A stretch of 64,000 nucleotides of DNA, taken from Stramonita haemastoma (taxonomy: Eukaryota > Mollusca > Gastropoda > Neogastropoda > Muricidae). The DNA lies in contig CM060334.1 in the NCBI GenBank assembly GCA_030674155.1, positions 26,099,537 to 26,163,536 of the forward strand. The letters are read 5' to 3'. Under the pieces are notes generated by a model that did not search any database, was not told the DNA's origin, and saw only the letters and a program-made list of their open reading frames with translations. Shown one piece after another: positions 38,901-43,029 of this stretch. The position numbers were made by a program, and so were the translations under genes. Every line of letters starts with the position of its first letter. Position 1 is the first letter of the stretch.

Positions 38901-41900
38901 AAAAGTGCATTTTGTTGTCCATCATTGACATGCCTGACGAGTCTAGTGCATTCAGGTTTTGGCAACATTGTCCAGTGAGGGGCGTAAGAAGCATGGTAAG
39001 CTTATCCCCCTTTATTTTAAAAATTCTTTCAGTGTCAACATTTTAATATATATCTAACTCCACATTGGCATCACAGGTTTTAATCCTTTTCTTTGACTGG
39101 TCAGAACTGGATTAGCTTCAAAGCCCCATCCATGAATATTTTAACTAGGTATGTAACACCAAAAGAACATTAACACAAAATCAAAATTTTTAGGATAGCA
39201 GCTAACTGACTTTGCCGTACAGTACATGTACAGATAGTGAGGCTTTCTCTTCTGATTTGAGAAAGGCTAGAATTTGATGCCGTTGACTGAAAGAGGTGAA
39301 ACCTTAGCCTACCACTGCCACTTGTTGATGTACATGTTGTATATTAGACAGTGGATGCCTGCTAGGGAAGCATGATGGTGTCGGCAGCGTCGGCCACATG
39401 TATTCCATCTTTGTCAGATATTTGCTTATCAGTACCTTGAGTTCCTTCCTCACATGGTGTTTGAGGTTGGGATCATGGATTGATACAGAAGCTATCTCTA
39501 TCCGAGAAAAGCAGGGGTCTGATTATCTCCCTTTTTTACACCAAGAGATAAAACATCAGGGTTTATCTGCAGAGGCACAACAGTTATTCCTTCTGTTTTG
39601 TCTGGCATTCTTTGGCAGTACTCTTGGAAGCAACGCAAAGAAAGAGGGGCAATTCAATCTGATAATGCAAGCATCAATTGCATAAGCATGTCAGCCAGGT
39701 CAAAAAGATATATATCTAGAACAGGTAGTTTGTTTTATGCATGCAGCAAAAGAGTCCCCTTCGGGGAAGAAAGCAAGTAATGCTACAGCCTCTTTAAGAA
39801 GGCTTAGTACAAACTACCATTCAACATACCATGAAATGGACAATTTTATGACTTACAATTTTCTGACCAAGCAGTGCAAGCATAACTGATTGTAATATCT
39901 TTGCTGATACATCATTTTCAGATTTCTTTGGTCAAATGTCACAGGTTTATGATCTGCTAGATCCCCTTTAGTTAATACAACTAACAGTTATGCTATTGTC
40001 AGATCTTATAGAACTGACTATCAATAGCAGAGGACAGCAAAGCCTGTAAGGCCAGAAACATCTCTCAGTATGAGATAACTTTAGAGTCTTGAGTTGTAGT
40101 TTGAGCTTTGTTTTGATTTATATACAGCCTCCCCATCCATGTGAGAGCTGTCAGTAACCAGTGTGCCTAAGTAAGTGTAACTTTAATTTTCCCTCTTTGC
40201 TGAGGTAAGTTTGTGATATACCACTTAAGGTCATTTATCCACAACAAACAGTGTCATATATCTGTCCGAATTTTGGCACAACTAACAGTTGTGCTATTGT
40301 CAGATCTACTAGAACTGACTATCAATAGCAGAGGACAGTAAAGCCTGTAAGGCCAGAAACATCTCTCAGTTTGAGATAACTTCAGAGTCTTGTGTCCGAA
40401 TTACCAGCACACTTATTACTCGTGAACAGTGTTTCTACTGCATTTCAGAGTGTGGCAAAGGAGTTTCCCATGGGGAACACCATCAAGCTAGCAACAGACT
40501 AGCAGCCCTTGGGCCTAACAAGAGGTCATTGTTAAAATTTAGTTTTTCTTTGCTTTAGTAGGTGACTGCAAACACAGAAAGATTCAAGTTCTCTTTCTTC
40601 AGTAAGTCTGACACTCAGCTCCTGAGAGTTGATAACAAACCCTTAATGGGATGATTATCTTGCATGGGTTTAATTATGATTTTTAATCATTTTTTGCAAA
40701 CCCCAAAATATCAGTTTGATTTGACTATGTCAACAGCCCATTCCATGACTTCTGTCTCATGTTCTGTATCCCCTACTACCTTGCTCAGAGTTCTGAGAAT
40801 ATTATCAAAAAACCCCTTATTGCAGCTTAGAAACAGTATAACTTGCCCTTCTATTAAGAAACGTGTGCAACACTCAAAAATGGGCCACTGAATAAACTGC
40901 ATGATGCAGATCAATTTATGCAAATAAACGGCCTGTAATGATAAAATCTAAGGCCTTTTAATATGTTTCCATATCCAACTTTTTACAATCTATATTTTCG
41001 TTGAAGGCTTTCAAATTGAGAATCATGTAATAGATTCCATTTCCTACAGAAATATAACAAATTTTACAGGCTCATTCTCTTACAAAACAAAGATTTTCCA
41101 CAAGAAAAATATATTGAGTTATTGATTTCTGAATCTACAGCCTCATTTCCTACTGAGCTACTTAGAGTCTGTGGGGTATAACTCAAGGAATATTGTCATC
41201 CCTTTGACTGTGTCAAACACTTATAATATATCAGAAGTGACTTAATTCCACTTCTCTCTTATTTGCCATGCAATAAATGCAATGCAATGATGCAGTAAAA
41301 TTGCAAAATGCAATAAAAGATTTTATCATGAAGTTATTACTCCAATGGGATTATTAGTTTTATTTTAAAATGAACTCATTTGGAAAAGGAAAGGATGGTT
41401 TCCTTACAGACAAACTTATCATCACACCTTTCATCTCTCAGGGATTTCCCATTGCCCTCAGACTATCATTGGTTGTCTGGCTGGTAGCACCACCCCAATA
41501 TAAACGAAATATGCCAACTGCTGTTGCTGCTGTGACCCCCATGACACTAGCCTTGACCCCAAGCTTTCCCCCCTACACTGGTTGAGTGAGATGCTCAGTT
41601 TCTGAATAACTTTAGCCTCTTTCAGAGCTCTGTGAAATTTGCCCCAGTTGGGGTAAAAGCAATTCACGGCTCATGGCTGTGTGTGCGTAGCACCAAGGCC
41701 TGCACTGTCTATGGAGTGGCATGTTATGCTTTCTCTCTACTAGGTGAGAGGTCAAAGGGTGCATGCTCTGTAAGGGCAAGGACGTCTGCCAGGGTGTCCT
41801 TGGCTGCGCAGGTTTCCTTATACCTATGCTGACCTGCCCGTAAGTTCACAGTGGTGTACGTGCACAGTGCGTTGCTGAATAAGCAATGCTCCATTTTGTA

Positions 41901-42940
41901 TATTCCACAGCCAGCTGTTATTGCCGTAGGCATTATAGCTGGCCTGACTCCTTGGTTTGTGCGTAGCACAGAGTCAGGTGGAATGCGGTACTTGGCCAGT
42001 ATGACCTTGACCCTGGCATCCACTAGCGTTGACATCTGTTTAGTGTAAGTCAGCACTCTTATCTGACAAGGAGGGGGGGGGGGGGGGGGGGGGGGGATTT
42101 CCTACAGTGGCTGGCAGTGCAGCAAAAAGTAGGGTGAGGAGGTAAAGAGATGAGTATTCTCCCACTTTTCCTATATTTCTTTTCTTCTCATCTGAAGTAT
42201 ACTCCATTTCAATTTAAACAAGGGGCTGAGTAGGGGAATATAATTGTCTCTATTTCCTCAAATTCAGATAAAACATCAGCCAGAGATTAATGATGTTGTT
42301 TATGATTATTCCCAAATTTTTGATTTTATGGCCTGCATTTAGCCTCCAAGTTACTGAATCAAGGCACATACTGTGTGTAAACTAGCTGAGGGAACATCTG
42401 TTGAGTTTAGCAGAAAAAGCTTCCTCATCAAGGAAAAGAAAAGGGGTGACTGTTATCACTAGGGTGGTTCTCACAGTTGAGTCAGACAAGTCTGTTTTAA
42501 ATTGCCCAAATGGGTTAAAATTATGTATATATACACATTTACCCCACAGCCTACACCACAGAAAATCCAAAGCCTAGAACACAAGAAAGGCTGTACACGT
42601 CCAACAGGAAAAAAGAAAGATCATAGTGCACACACACTCTAAAAGAAAGGCACAGAACAGAAAACAGAGAAGGAAGGCACTCTCCTGATGTGACTGGTCC
42701 GGCGGCTAGGCGCAAACTGACGGCTGGCAAGTGGTGTTTATCTCAAGAGCACTCTTAGTGCAGGTTTCAGCGGGAGATGAGTTAGAATTTGTTGCTAACT
42801 CGCGCTGTCTTCATTAATGGAGTATGTTTTGTTGCTGCTAACTCACACTGTCTTTCTCTATCAATGGAGTATGTTTTGTTGCTGCTAACTCGCACTGTCT
42901 TTCTCTATCAATGGAGTATGTTTTGTTGCTAACTCACACT

Positions 42941-43029
<89 letters not shown>

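Larger units (their letters stand above)
38046..42789 (-). mobile_element. Second DIRS element: decayed body, perfect ends
   Basis: The 4.74 kb element is antisense in the JAK intron between exons 15 and 16, inserted inside an exon-16-derived tandem array (host sequence GTATGTTT...TTTGTTGC rejoins across it). The layout is that of the intact copy. The left end 38046-38139 is an exact reverse complement of 38269-38362 (94 nt), and 38361-38411 is an exact complement of the right end 42739-42789 (51 nt). The inverted ends share a 29-bp exact block starting GAGATAAACACCACTTGCC. The body is alignable to the intact copy by eye but full of indels and stops. Confidence 0.92.

Noticed and set aside
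38170..42560. Small + and - strand frames inside the second DIRS element
   Set aside because: All fall within the decayed element and are pieces or shadows of Gag, RT and YR.
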